From Fagopyrum homotropicum (lineage: Eukaryota; Streptophyta; Magnoliopsida; Caryophyllales; Polygonaceae): DNA of 64,000 nt. The translations under genes were made by a program, and so were the position numbers. Shown here piece by piece: positions 1 to 11,380 of this stretch. A model generated the notes under the pieces. That model saw only the letters and a list, made by a program, of their open reading frames with translations. It was not told where the DNA came from and did no database searches. The DNA is taken from assembly GCA_033239125.1 (NCBI GenBank), contig BSWB01000004.1:141114426-141178425 (forward strand), given 5' to 3'. Position 1 is the first letter of the stretch. Each line of letters starts with the position of its first letter.

Positions 1-3000
1 TGAAGAGTATTTTCCTGAACAATATGGTAGTTTTATTTTAACCAATAATATATTATTAATACAAACTTAAGTAAGTTATAAATAATAATTACAACTGCTA
101 GGAAGACCATACACAATTACCTTACATTCAACGCCCCTATGAACTTGTTCAATGAAGTCTCCTCAACAGAACTTCGGCCCACAATTTTCACAACCCTATC
201 AACATATGGACTTTTCTCATACACAAATTTATTCACCTCCCTCTTTGGACGCGGAGTTTTCGACTTGGCAACAGTCGGAGCAGCCACTTCCTTACCCTAA
301 GCATAAAGGTTATATACATTACATGTAATTATATAATAATAGCATCCGTTACCGGATATAATAAAAATATAACTTTATAAAAACTACGTGTCAAATGTGC
401 AACATATATATTCAACATCATACCTTTGACGAAACCAAGGTGACCCCTGTTTGCACATCTCGTGCAGAATTTTGAACAATATTTTTGATCTTATCAGGAT
501 CATAAACAACGAGTTCCTTCCCCTGCACATATACAACAACAAAATAACTTAAATAACTAATAGATGATTTTACCAACAAACCGAATATAACATAAATTGC
601 AACGGAATACACACAAATAAATAGATGAATATAAGATATTAATATACATACCTTTGATGAGTCAAACGACACATCCATTTGCAATGCAACGTTAGAAGTT
701 GGTGGCGCTGTTGTTGCGGTGATCTGATTATCAATGTCGACATCCTTTCTCTGCACATTTATAGTTAAAACAAAAATGTATACTTACAAGTTTATAAATA
801 CACACACATTGAACCGAATATATAAAAACAAGCAGTTAAATATAAATACATAATAATTGTGAAGTAAACTTAATGAAATACATACACTAGATTTGTCAAC
901 AGGCACAAACCGCATGGTATCATCCGCCCACAATGTATCACCATCAGTTGCTTCATCCTCATCAACCACACGTATCTGGAACATCAAATATTAAAATAGC
1001 ATTTTCTATATATAAAATAATAAACATTTGTAAACGAATAAAGAAATCACCTCTAGTGCGACATGCGGTGAATTAAATATAATATCTTCATGCCCATCCG
1101 TCCTGTTGATGATTTCAGTATCTTTATCAACTGTCAAGTCCTACCCCTTTAGGATGTTCGCGATGACAACATCGACGGGATCCAAATTCTTACCCCTAAC
1201 ACCGGGTATCCCGAGTTCAAAAGAAGCCCATTTGTTTTTCTCAGCTATTACGGCGTCACGCAACTTCATTGCATGATCAATTTTCTTCATGTTCGCCAAC
1301 AATGTCTCATCGTTGAATATTTGAGTACTTGACTGAGTCATTACACACCCCAATTGTGTTGCAACGTCACTTGTGCTATCACCGGAGCTTGATTCACCAC
1401 CACCTAACATTGACTTAAATAACCCATATGCAGCTTGAATAGCGGGATGACTCATATATTCTTTTGGCATCTCTTTCACCTTATCAATGACTTTAGTTAC
1501 AGCAGCCGCCATCTCCACAAACACATTTACAAACTTTCCAAAAAATTTCTATGCATACCAAAGGAAAAAACTATATCAATCAAATAAAAAATGCAGTAAA
1601 ATATGGTGAATTTGGAAACACGCAGAATATATTTGTCATCAATATAATAAATTATTCGAAAAAATACCTCTACAGATTCATTTTCTTTCATTGAATTCAC
1701 CCTATCACAATTTGTTGGTATGTCACTACTATTAGTGGGACCACATTGTTTACCAATATGTGTTTGTAAGATCTCAACTGTTGTAATGGGTGGATCTACA
1801 CGCCCTTTGTCAAAAGAAGCATTGTTCTTGTCTATCTTCTCCCTTTCGTATATCAAGTCATTCGTCCATAATTTGAAAACAGGGACACCTCTTTCCACAA
1901 GTCTGTTGTTCGCGTAAACAACCCGATCAATATACACAAGCTGCAAACACAAATTCAAAAACATTTATATATTTTATACGTTAACTTTACACAAATAAAG
2001 TAAAATAAAAGATTGAATTATTCACAATGAGTAACAAGACTGGGCCTCTAAAACTTCATTTTTCATTCAACCTATAGTCTCTCTTCGATTCAACGAGGTT
2101 ACGAATAATGTATTCGCACCAATCAAATTGTTTGATTTCATCCACACTACACAAGTGCTTCACAATGCCCTTGTTAATTTCTCCACACTGGTGGTTGCGA
2201 ACTAGAGTCGTGTAGAATAACACCACGAAATTCTGAACAAACTTGAAGCCTCCATCACTACACAATCTTATTTTTTCATTCAACTCCTCAAACCTGAGCT
2301 TTAGCGAGTTGTTACGAAACTGAGACTTCCATGCCTTTACGACCTCACTAGTTTCCTCAAGGCCAGTAGTACTAATCCGTTTGCCTCCCAGAGGAAGCCC
2401 AAAACATATATGAACATCAATCTCAGTAATGTAAATGCTACACCCTCTTGGCAATTCCAAACTACAATTGTTCTCATCAAAATTGTCAACCAACCACTTC
2501 CCCAAGGTGAGTGGTTGCTTCGACAACCCCAACTCCAGCAAGCTACCTAAGCGAATACCTTTCACAGCCTCTACTTGCGCTTCATTCAAGCTTTTCAAAC
2601 AATTGACTAAGGTCTTAGGTGATCCCCTAGTATCTAACTTTGGGAACTTGCCCACAACATTTGCCATTCTTCTTTTTCTTCCACGTGTTGGCTTCTCATC
2701 ATCATTTTATGTATTAAGAACACAACTTTTAGAATTATGAATTCCAAAATAAAGGAAATAGATACCGAATAAAAAGTCATGCAATATCGAATATATATAA
2801 TACAAATCATCGAATATCAACTCATAAACAAACGACGAACAAATCAATTTTTTCAGAATATCACAAGAAGAACAAAACTAGATGTTATGAATAAAACAAA
2901 CATTAACACTAAATAAACAAAGTTAACTGTATAAATATTACCGGATTCCAAACGGGTCTATCTAGTAGGAACAAGATCTATGAAGTCATCATCGCTACTA

Positions 3001-3164
3001 GCTGAAATTGCAGGTTTATCATGTTTTCTTTTTGTTCTTGAATTCCTTACAATGTTATCATCGTCTAAATCGTCTGAAGATTCTTGCATTGAAACGACCT
3101 TCCTTTTCCCACTTCTAATATGTTGTTTCTTGTCTGAAACCATCTTGTTTTCTAAACACAACAA
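1..3164 (-). pseudogene. Ulp1-associated plant gene family member, multi-exon, broken, partial at left edge
   Basis: Coding blocks on the minus strand lie in order from right to left: a Lys/Arg- and Ser/Asp-rich N-terminus (3164-2958), a conserved exon (2667-2056), then blocks near 1930-1667, 1524-1045, 990-890, 755-655, 530-420 and 300-121, the last reading VYEKSPYVDRVVKIV. Splice signals are visible, for example a GTATGT donor at about 651 and a TGCAG acceptor at about 750. In related plant genes this layout precedes a C-terminal Ulp1-like cysteine protease; that part would lie beyond the window and is not seen. In-frame stops interrupt the reading at about 2056 and 1141 where the similarity continues, and another stop lies in the first exon. 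The gene is therefore probably dead. The family is often carried by Mutator-like transposons, but I could not find terminal inverted repeats. Function unknown; family assignment is from pattern recognition. Confidence 0.55.
2056..2667 (-). pseudogene. Conserved exon of the Ulp1-associated family
   Basis: This is the longest open block of the broken gene (203 codons). It contains GSLLELGLSKQPLTLGKWLV followed by a WLVDNFD and a SLELPRGCSIYITEIDVH segment, then FGLPLGGKRI. This is the globular domain that precedes the protease in the plant family. It ends at a TGA after RLNEK, yet the next residues (SFRGPVLLL) and the following exon (LVYIDRVVYANN) keep the family pattern, so the stop is a disabling mutation and not the natural end. 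The domain has no known catalytic residues that I can name. Upstream, RGRKRR looks like a basic nuclear-localisation patch. Confidence 0.55.
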
Positions 3165-3854
3165 TAAAACAATGACGAATATAATGCATCATATTCATGA
3201 ATATATAATACGCATAGCAAATGCCTCGATCAAAAAGGAATGTAGAACAATAAAAAAATAAAGAATATAATACATATTTTAGAAGTTTATAAACTTTAGT
3301 AACAAATATTAAAAATAGTGAACATTACCACCAATCATATATGAGCAGGCAGGTCTAAAACGGATGTAGTGTGACTCATACTCGACAAGGCATATAGAAC
3401 ATTCAACAACAATCGAGTATCAACCCAAATTCATCAACATAAATCAATAAATATTTAGTTGTCAACATTCATCAATAATGGACTTATCAAGCAAAGAAAA
3501 AACAAATACAATGACACCAATCGCATATGAATATGCATGTGTATAATGGCTCAAGCGTAACTCGCATTTGACAAGGCTTTGACAACATTCAACAACAATA
3601 GCATGGTAACCCAAATTCGAAAAAATGGTTCAATTTGAACAAAATAAATCAATTCACACTCGGTTGTCAAACAATCAACAACAATGGACAACCGATTATA
3701 TAAACCCATACTCATACACACAACTCAAATATGGACATACAATCGAAATACAACAATTAAAGTACATATTCAGACGGATTAATTGCGGATAGTCGAAGGA
3801 AACCCAAATGTGTGTAAGAATCGACGAAGAACATAATGTTTTGATGCAGTACGA

Positions 3855-4305
3855 CGAATATAGTAACTTAATTCACCGTATACGGTCACCGAACAGGATA
3901 TTATGATGTAGAACACCTAATAGCGTTTTAGCCCACAAAAAACCCTAAATTGAAGAATCGAAAAAACTAGGGCATTCAAGAATGTTCATTACCTCGAGTG
4001 AAGACGTTGAAAGGAGAATAAAGAATACGAATACAGTCACTGTAACAACCGAATATGGCCACCAACCAGGATATTAAGTTGTACAACTCCGAATACAATC
4101 GACCACAAAACCGAATACGAAATCGATCTCCAACCACTGGGCCGGCGAATTCAATGGCTCCGAATTTTTGAATGCAGCAGTTGAAGAAGAAGATAGTCAC
4201 AATGAAATTAGGGATTTCGTTAGTTCTAACCATGAAAAACCCCTAAATTGAAGAATCGAAAAAAGATTGTTCTTGATGAATACCTCGAGTGAAGACGTAG
4301 AAAGC
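3855..4305. repeat. Imperfect direct duplication in the 5' flank of the pseudogene
   Basis: The block reading ACCCTAAATTGAAGAATCG and continuing to CCTCGAGTGAAGACGT occurs at 3942-4007 and again at 4238-4299. The two intervening segments are also recognisably alike (both have a GAATAnAGT start and an AACnAGGATATTA core). The duplication is therefore about 0.2-0.3 kb long, with substitutions and small indels. It lies just upstream of the first exon of the minus-strand pseudogene, where its promoter or 5' UTR should be. Between 3165 and 3855 I see only AT-rich non-coding sequence. Confidence 0.6.
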
Positions 4306-4570
4306 CGAACATAGTTGCTTGTGTAGATGAATGGGGAAGAAAGACGAACACAGAAAGCTCCTGCAACTATCGCCACTAAAGAAACGATTCAGTTGAAGAA
4401 CACGAGATTGTGTTCTGGAGGAATAAGCGGGATACGAAAATAACCGTAGAATATTTAGTGGTTTTATTAAAGGAAAATTTTAAAATTGAGGGAAGTTATG
4501 GAGAGTGGGGTTGCACACGCGCCTGCAACTTCCATAAATTTGTTTAGTATTTATATATATTTTTTTTGTT

Positions 4571-4690
4571 AATTAAGAAACTGCTTAATCTCATCCGTCC
4601 ATTATATTGATCCAACGAATATAATTCGTTCTCATTGAACACTATAAGAGCTGTTTACATTGAAGCCAAACTCTCTATATATATATATTG
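4571..4690. repeat. Possible terminus of a (TA)n-associated short element
   Basis: The segment includes ATTCGTTCTCATTGAACACT and runs into a short (TA)n tract at 4676-4689. On the minus strand it reads CAATGAGAAC close to the TA tract, as does the start of the MITE at 16759. This could be one end of a related microsatellite-targeting element. Only one end is seen, so the call is weak. Confidence 0.3.
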
Positions 4691-4699
4691 TTTACACAA

Positions 4700-4835
4700 A
4701 AGTTGAGTTACACAATCAAAAAGATATGTCATTTACACAAAATTTGGTTACACAAGTCCGTCATTTACGCAAAGTTTGATTACACAAGTCTGTCATTTAC
4801 ATATGGTTTGGTTACACAAGTCCAAACCCTTTACG
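4700..4835. repeat. Short tandem repeats, CATTTACACAAA / GGTTACACAAGT type
   Basis: Units of the form TCATTTACnCAAAnTTTGnTTACACAAGTC recur about four times with substitutions. The stretch is non-coding. It directly precedes the GC-richer tandem repeat beginning near 4848. Confidence 0.6.
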
Positions 4836-4847
4836 CAACATTAATGT

Positions 4848-5230
4848 CCTCGTAGCCATTTATGCAGCCTTCAACAATGGAGACTGGGGTGGGGCGGGGA
4901 GGCGCTGGCATCATCGGAGACGGGGATGGGCGGCAATTCGTCGGAGGCGGGTTGGGCGGCGCTGGCGTGAGTCCGCGATGATGATGGTCTACTGGATGCA
5001 AGCCTTTCAAATTTTAACCGCCTACAACTAATCGTCCTCGCAGCAATTTACGCCGCCTTCAACAATGGGGATTGGGGCGGGGCTGGGCGGCGCTGGCATT
5101 GTTGGAGGTGGGGTTGCTCGGCAATTCATCGAAGGCGGGATAGGCAACACTGGCACGACGATGGTGGTCTACTAGACTCCTCTGTCGCAGTCGGATCAGA
5201 TGCGTGATTGTCGCGGATGAAGATGAAGAT
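4848..5230. repeat. Two-copy GC-rich tandem repeat, period about 183 bp
   Basis: The segment starting TCCTCGTAGCCATTTATGCA at 4848 recurs as a diverged copy at about 5031 (TCGTCCTCGCAGCAATTTAC). Both continue through a GGGGCGGGG-rich stretch and a GGCGCTGGCAT box. Within each unit a GGCGG box recurs at shorter intervals. A further 35-bp duplication (GACGAGTCTCCATTA) follows at about 5320-5395. No reading frame is supported. Confidence 0.6.
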
Positions 5231-5399
5231 TACTTGAAGAAGAACTGCGATGATGTAGAAGCCTAAACCTTATAGCTTGTCGCAGTTGGATCTGATGCGC
5301 GAAGACGGCATAGGCTACGGACGAGTCTCCATTACCGTCGGGAAGGTTGCGGTGGAAGACGAGTCTCCATTAGCTCCGGGAAGGTTGCAGACGGTTTTT

Positions 5400-6565
5400 G
5401 AGGAGTTATGAGTTGTTGTAGTTTAAAAGGGATACAAAAATCTCAAATATTCAGCTGCCAAATAAATTAAATGGTTTCCTTTTTTTGATAGTTTAATATA
5501 TTCTTTATAATTAACTATCTTTAACTGCCTAATCAATATCATATTTATCATTTATTCATCTTTATTTATAATTGATAATTGGTAGGAGCCTAGTTAGTAA
5601 TCAATTTACAAAAAGTGTCTTACTAGCTCAATTTTCTTAAAAAAAATGTTTGTTTTCTAGCACAACGGGTGTAGCATAGGAACAACGTGGTCGATAAATT
5701 TATTGATCATACAATGCACTTTTTAAAAATGGGATTAGATAGCTATTCACATGTTACCTAAAACATATATCCAATTTATGCTTGAAAATTATATGCTTGA
5801 AATTTGACCCCAAAAAAATGTATGCTTGAGAATTGTATGTAGGTAAACAAGTATGTGAGAAATGTGAACGTTGTAACAATGGTTATAATTATGAACATTG
5901 AAAGTTGTAACAATGGTTATAATTATGAACATTGAAAGTTAAAATATATGCATAGAGATGAAGCACGTTGTGATGTTTAGATAAAAAAACTCAAAATTTT
6001 AATTTGATCCAAAATTAATTCTGTTTTAAAAAAAATGTTGGTATACAAGATGAAGATAATGCACAGTTTAATGATCTCGAGGATTACATCTCATTTCACG
6101 ATCTAATATAGTATATAGGAGTAGAAAAAAGTGCATGCACATGAATTCGGAAGCGTTTGAAATACGCATACGAGTATGCGAGGTACGCTCTGACTTCGCC
6201 TGCTTTAAAGAGTGTTCCCACGTGGTAGAACCTCCTCATTAAATATAAGGTTTTTATGAGGCCGGTCTTGAGTTGTCATCCAAGCGTAAATTACTCTTGT
6301 GTGTTTGATATGTTAGAGACGGTCCTTATATAAGCCAATCTTTGGTTTTGTGGGGAATGTTGCGTCACTCACACGGCGTCCAAGAACTGTTTTCATACAA
6401 GGGGTGTAGTCGAGGCTCCTTTGTCCAATGATGGGTTTGTTGCTTTCTTCATTTACGGTTTTCCATGGCCTTCTCCTCAAATCGTTGCTTCTCAGGATAA
6501 TATTGATGTTGTGTTGGTTCAGAGTTCCTTGGTGTTCATGGTGGGTTTATGGTCTCTATGGTTGA
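5400..6565. other. AT-rich non-coding stretch
   Basis: I see no supported gene here. An exact two-copy 34-bp tandem repeat lies at 5870-5937. The segment from about 6400 onward may be the upstream part of the reverse transcriptase copy that becomes recognisable near 6570, but I cannot align it to anything. Confidence 0.5.
5870..5937. repeat. Exact 34-bp tandem duplication
   Basis: The unit GTTGTAACAATGGTTATAAT plus 14 further bases occurs at 5870-5903 and again, without change, at 5904-5937. The identity implies a recent slippage or unequal-exchange event. Confidence 0.9.
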
Positions 6566-6569
6566 GAAG

Positions 6570-8690
6570 GTTTTTAAGGCTACTGTTCTAAATGTGAAGA
6601 GAGTCCCGTCGAAGTGCAGCTTGGGGTTTTCTAGGGTTTTCAAAGGCGTCATGGATCCTGTTATTTCTAATCCCTCTTGTTTGTCCACGTGGGTTTGCCT
6701 CCTTATTTTACCTCGGTCTATCCTTCATCGGTATAAACCCAAATCTTATTTTGAAAATCGGTCGGGTCTGAAGTAGAGTTTGCAAACCGAGAATATCATT
6801 AGGGCTATTTTGTTGTGGAAGGAGCCAGTAGGTATTATTTGCCTTGTTGATGATTTTTTGTCTTTTGAGTTTGATTTCCGGCCTTTGGATGCGGGCGTTA
6901 GTCAAGAAGAGGTTAATATGAGGCAGTGTAAAAGAAAAGTCAGTGATGGTCATTTTGCGGTTGCTATCCATATTTTCACGTCCTCGGGTATTGCCCCCCG
7001 TCTAAGAACACTTTTCTTGGACTTTTGGATACGCACCCTGCTTTTCCACGACCTTCTTTACCTTCGCCGGTCAGCTGCGAAGTTGCTTTGCAAGTTAACA
7101 AGAGTTTGGTCCTTGATAGGATTAGGAGTTTTCCTAAGGGTATCTCCTGTGGTAGGGATGGCTTGCGTGCCCAACATTTGTTGGATGCCCTTGGTGGTGT
7201 TGTTGTTGTTATTGCTAACGAGCTTATTGAGTCGGTTTCTGGTGTTGCCAATCTGTTCCTTAGTGGATGTTGCCCGGCCTCCCTTAGTGAATACATTACG
7301 AGTGCTCCGCTCATGCCTCGCCTTAAACCGGGAGGTGGTATTTGTCCTATCGTTGTTGGATCTATCTGTAGGCGTCTGGTTTCTAAAGTTGTTGCCTCTA
7401 CTATCGGTAAGTCCTTGGGACCTTATTTCGAGGATGGTCAATTTGGGATTGGCGTTTTTGGTGGTGGTGAAGCGATTTTGCATGCGGTCAATCGGTTAGT
7501 GGAATCTCAAGGAGAAGATGATAGCCTTTCCATGCTTCTGGTTGATTTTAGAAATGCTTTTAATTTGGTTGATCGTAGTGTTATGATTTCTCAGGTCCGT
7601 CGGTTGTGCCCTGTTATCTCTTCTTGGGTTGTAATCTGTTATACTCGTCCTGCCCGTCTCTACTATGAGGAGCATGTCCTATATTCTTGTCAAGGGACTT
7701 AACAAGGGGACTTTCTCGGCCCGTTTCTTTTCTCCCTTGTTCTTCATCCCCTTATCCAAAAAATTTCGGACTCTTGCCGGTTGAAGCTCAATGCATGGTA
7801 TCTTAATGATAGGACTTTGATTGGTGATACATTGATGGTTAGCAAGGCACTTGGTATCATCGTTGTTGATGGCCCCACTTTGGGAAATCACCTTAATATC
7901 GGTAATACGGAGATCTTTTGGCCGAAGGTTGATCCACGTAGTAGAGAAGTTGATGTTTTCCCTGAGCATATCTCCAGGCCATTAGATGGTGTCAAAATTC
8001 TGAGTGGTGCTGTTAGTATTGACCCTGCCTTTTGTTTTCAGGTGGCTTTGATGAGGGTTGCAAAAACCAACTCCTTGATGAAGGCCATTATGAGATTGGG
8101 AGATCCCCAATGCGAGTTACTGCTTCTTCGGGCCTGCATTGGGGTGTCCCATCTTTACTTTGCGATGCGGATTGCTGCCCTCCCATTGTGCCTAGGCTAT
8201 GAGTGTCTTTGATGACTCTTTGTGTAGTGCGGTTGAGTACATTGTTACCGCTGGAGGGGTTGGGTTTGACCCTCTTTAGTGGTGTCTTTCCACTATGCCG
8301 ATTAGTGATGGTAGGCTTGCTATTTTAACTTGTGTTGATACGTTGCATTTTGCCTTCTTGACTTTAAGGACCTAGACCCGTGGCTTGTAAGATCAAATCT
8401 TGAGATTTTCGGGTGTTTCAAGTGATGGTGTTGCTTTTGAGTCTGTTGTTGTTTGGGTTAACTTCTGTAAAGATTACGACTTGGACATGAGTGTGATACG
8501 CCCAACCCCCCATTTAATGAAGAAAATGGTTGGATGTTATTACAGTATCGTGGATAAGTGTCTTCTGAGGGAGTTTGATCTTTCGGTTAGGCACAAGACC
8601 TTAATTGAAAACTGAGATTACCCCTGGCTTAGTAGTGGCTCAAAGCTGTCCCGGTTTCTAATCTTGGTCAGGATATGAACCGGCTACCTT
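6570..8690 (+). pseudogene. Reverse transcriptase (non-LTR, RLE-type candidate), copy 1, degraded
   Basis: Successive plus-strand frames carry one degraded polyprotein. The N-terminal part includes VPSKCSLGFSRVFKGVMDPV (about 6605) and VSQEEVNMRQCKRKVSDGHF (about 6895). The RT core follows: SFPKGISCGRDGLRAQHLLD, RLVSKVV, the FGIGVFGGGEA box, the motif-A region SMLLVDFRNAFNLVDRS, and a QGD box near 7703. The catalytic box near 7800 reads YLND in place of YLDD. An in-frame stop at 7700-7702 and frameshifts near 6776, 7020 and 8200 break the frame. The match to the family continues through GDPQCELLLLRACIGVSHLY to FDLSVRH near 8590 and NLGQDMN near 8665. It then meets the minus-strand copy tail to tail. 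Confidence 0.75.
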
Positions 8691-10855
8691 TTGGACTATC
8701 GTTAAGTATCAACTCGGTATTAAGATGTTTAGAGAGGGTTTCAAAAGTGGAAAAGGAAAAGGAAAGAAAGTGATACCCCTTGGAACTACAGTTGTCAGCA
8801 TATTTCTTCCTTTTGTTTTCAATAGCCACCCTCACAACTTTACCTACGATGAAACCAGTAAGGCCATAAGAAAAGAAGGGGGACAAATCGGTGATGTCGA
8901 CACATGAGTCTTTGCCCTGAAACCAATTATAGAAAAGAATGTCAGTTGGGCGGAGCTCTCCTCCATCCCTATCAACCATGTCAGTAGGAGCCTCCTTCCA
9001 AAAAAAACCCTATCTTTAAGCACTCATCTAATAAGGCATCACAGACCATGTTGTGCCGGTGTTTAACGCCAACCTGCGCAACACAAGTTAGAGCGTGGTC
9101 ACCCCAAGCGTCCAAAATGCCTTTCTCACATGCAGGACATTTGGAACCCCCTAAACATCTCAATATAAAGGCGACATTTAACAACATTCTGAAATGTGGA
9201 CGGGTTCATAACTTGTCCAAGACCAGAGACCAGGACATCCCTTAACCACTATTGAGCTAGAAGAAGTTTCAGGTTTTTAATTAAGGCATTATGCCTTACA
9301 AAAAGGTCAAAACCCCCTTGGAGGCACTTATCCACAGTCATTTCCTTCATTAAATGTGGGGTTGGTTGTATCACACTTGTGTCTAAGTCATCCTCCTTAC
9401 AGAAGTTGACCTAATGAGCAATAACAGACTCAAAATCAACACCATCCCTTGACAGACCAAAATATCTCAAAATTTGATCATGCAATCCATGAGATTGGGT
9501 TCTCGATGCAAGGAAGACGTTATGCAACGTGTCAGCACATGTGTAGATACCGAGACCCCATCACTAATCGGCATAGTGGAAAGACGCCACTGAAGAGGGC
9601 CAAACCCACCCCCACCAGCGGTGACGATATACTTGACCACGCAAAGGAGAGAGTAATCATCAAAGACACTTTGTGCATCAGAAAAATGTGAGGATGGGGT
9701 AGTCCGTATCGCAAAGTAAAGCCGGGACACCCTAGAGTAGGCACAAAGAAGTAGTAACTCACATTGGGGATCCTCCAATCTCACAATAGCTTTCATTAAT
9801 ATGTTAGTTTTCAGAACTCTCTTCAAAGTCACCTGATTACAAAAGACCGGGTCAAGACTAACGACACCACCCAGAAGCTTGACACCATCCAACAATCGGG
9901 AGATATTCACAGGGAATCCTCGGCCAAAAGATCTCAGTTTTACCGACATTAAGGCGGAGACCTAAAACGGGTCCATCGGCGATGATGATGGCGAGCGCTT
10001 TACTAACCATCAACGTATCATCGATCAACGTACCATCGTCAAAATAACAAGCATTGAGCTTCAACATACAAGTGTCTGAAATCTTCCGGATAAGAGGGTG
10101 GAGAACAAGCGAGAAAAGCAAAGGGCCAAGAGGGTCTCCCTACTGAACCCCCTGACAAGGACATGCTTAACATAATAGAATCGGGCCGGGCGGGAATAAC
10201 ATAAATCAACCCAAGAGGAGATAGCAGGGCAAAACCTACGAACTTGAGCAATCATTGCACTACGGTCAACTAAAGTGAACTTCTTGAAGTCCACCAGAAG
10301 CATGGTAAGACAATCATCACCTCCTTGAGATTCCACTAAACGGGTGACCGCATGCCAAACCGCTTCCCCACCCCCAAACACACCAACGCCAAACTGAGCA
10401 TCCTCATAGAGCCAACAACAATGGAACGGATACCACCTCCAAGTTTAAGAAGAGACGTGAGAGGAGCACTTGCGACGAATTTGCTAAGGGAGGCAGGGCA
10501 TCACTCACTAAGGAATAGGTTAACAACACCAGTAATCGATTCAATCAGCTCAGCCACAATAGCTACACCACCACCACCACCAAGGGCATCCAACAAGGGT
10601 TGGGCACGCAAACCGTCCCTACCATAAGAGGTACCCTTAGGAAAACTCTTAATCCTGTCCGAAACCAAACTCTTGTTAACCTGAAGAGCAACTCCGGGAA
10701 TCACCACCGACGGGACGGAAGGAGGCGAGAAATCCGAATGCTTATCATGAAGCTCCTTAAGAGTGTCCTCAGACCGGGGGAGGGGAGGGCAATACCGGAG
10801 GACGTGAGAATACGAATAGCAGCAACAAAATGTCAATCACTGACTTTCCTTTTGC
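8668..10855 (-). pseudogene. Reverse transcriptase, copy 2, main part, with restriction-like-endonuclease-like C-terminus
   Basis: This minus-strand copy runs leftward from 10855, and its 5' part resumes at 16063 beyond a CACTA insertion. RT blocks include SFPKGTSYGRDGLRAQPLLD, LTMLLVDF, the RRFCPAISSWVDLCYSRPAR block and a YFDDGT catalytic box (about 10030), so both catalytic Asp are present. Downstream come NVGKTEIFWPR, LEDPQCELLLL and a GLGQVMNP box. At 9139-9083 there is C-x2-C-x10-H-x3-C, followed by RHN at 9058-9050, P-T-D at 8949-8941 and D-I-T at 8898-8890. The order CCHC, RH, PxD, D resembles the R2-type restriction-like endonuclease. Frameshifts near 9940, 10100, 10380 and 9160 disable it. 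Confidence 0.75.
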
Positions 10856-10869
10856 CACTACAAGAAAAC

Positions 10870-11045
10870 TAATATATAATAGCAATAATTAATAGCGTTT
10901 GTATACAAAATGCTATCAAATATGTGGTCTTAATATATAATAGCGTTTTAATATCAACCCAAACGCTATTAAAAAAAGGCGTATATATTATTCCTCCCTC
11001 TAGCGCGTTCCTTAAAACTAACTGTTCTTTACAAACGCTATTAAT
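10870..11045. repeat. Left subterminal repeat region of the CACTA element
   Basis: It holds at least three AATAGCGTTT or AACGCTATTA boxes in both orientations, matching the boxes at the other end. CACTA subterminal repeats are the usual binding sites of the TNPA-type protein; that role here is inference. Confidence 0.75.
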
Positions 11046-11069
11046 AATACAAAAAGTAGCAACAACGAT

Positions 11070-11380
11070 ATGAATGTTGATTTGCAGATCTCTCTCCCTC
11101 CTTTCAACGCCTCTGCCCCTCTCTCCTTTGAGCGCCGCTCTCTCTTCCGACTTCTCTCTGTCTCTCCCTCTCCCTCTTTTGTACTGAAGCTCTCTATCGA
11201 CTCCTCTTCGAGTCCTTATTCCGGAAACCATCAAGGAATCTCTTGTCGAACCTTCCCCCGGCAACCCTCAACTCGTCTCCCATCGACTTCTTCGATCCAG
11301 CAGCCTTCAAAACGTCTTCATCAGGTTTTCTTCTTTTACTTGGACTTTTTTTTAATTTGTGCAAGAGTGAGATGAACGAT
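11070..11380 (+). other. CT-rich leader-like segment inside the CACTA element, possibly captured
   Basis: The segment is rich in CTCTCTCCCT tracts and is less AT-rich than the rest of the element, like a plant 5' UTR and first exon. It is open in one frame from 11070 to 11375, but the composition is repetitive and I do not recognise a protein. A second open stretch, MEYPSYPELFSTFKNNTDFL onward (11690-11881), is also unrecognised. Captured host gene pieces are a fair explanation but unproven. Confidence 0.3.

Noticed and set aside
6976..7483. Long minus-strand open frames opposite reverse transcriptase copy 1
   Set aside because: The family match is on the plus strand; the minus frames are shadows of that coding region.
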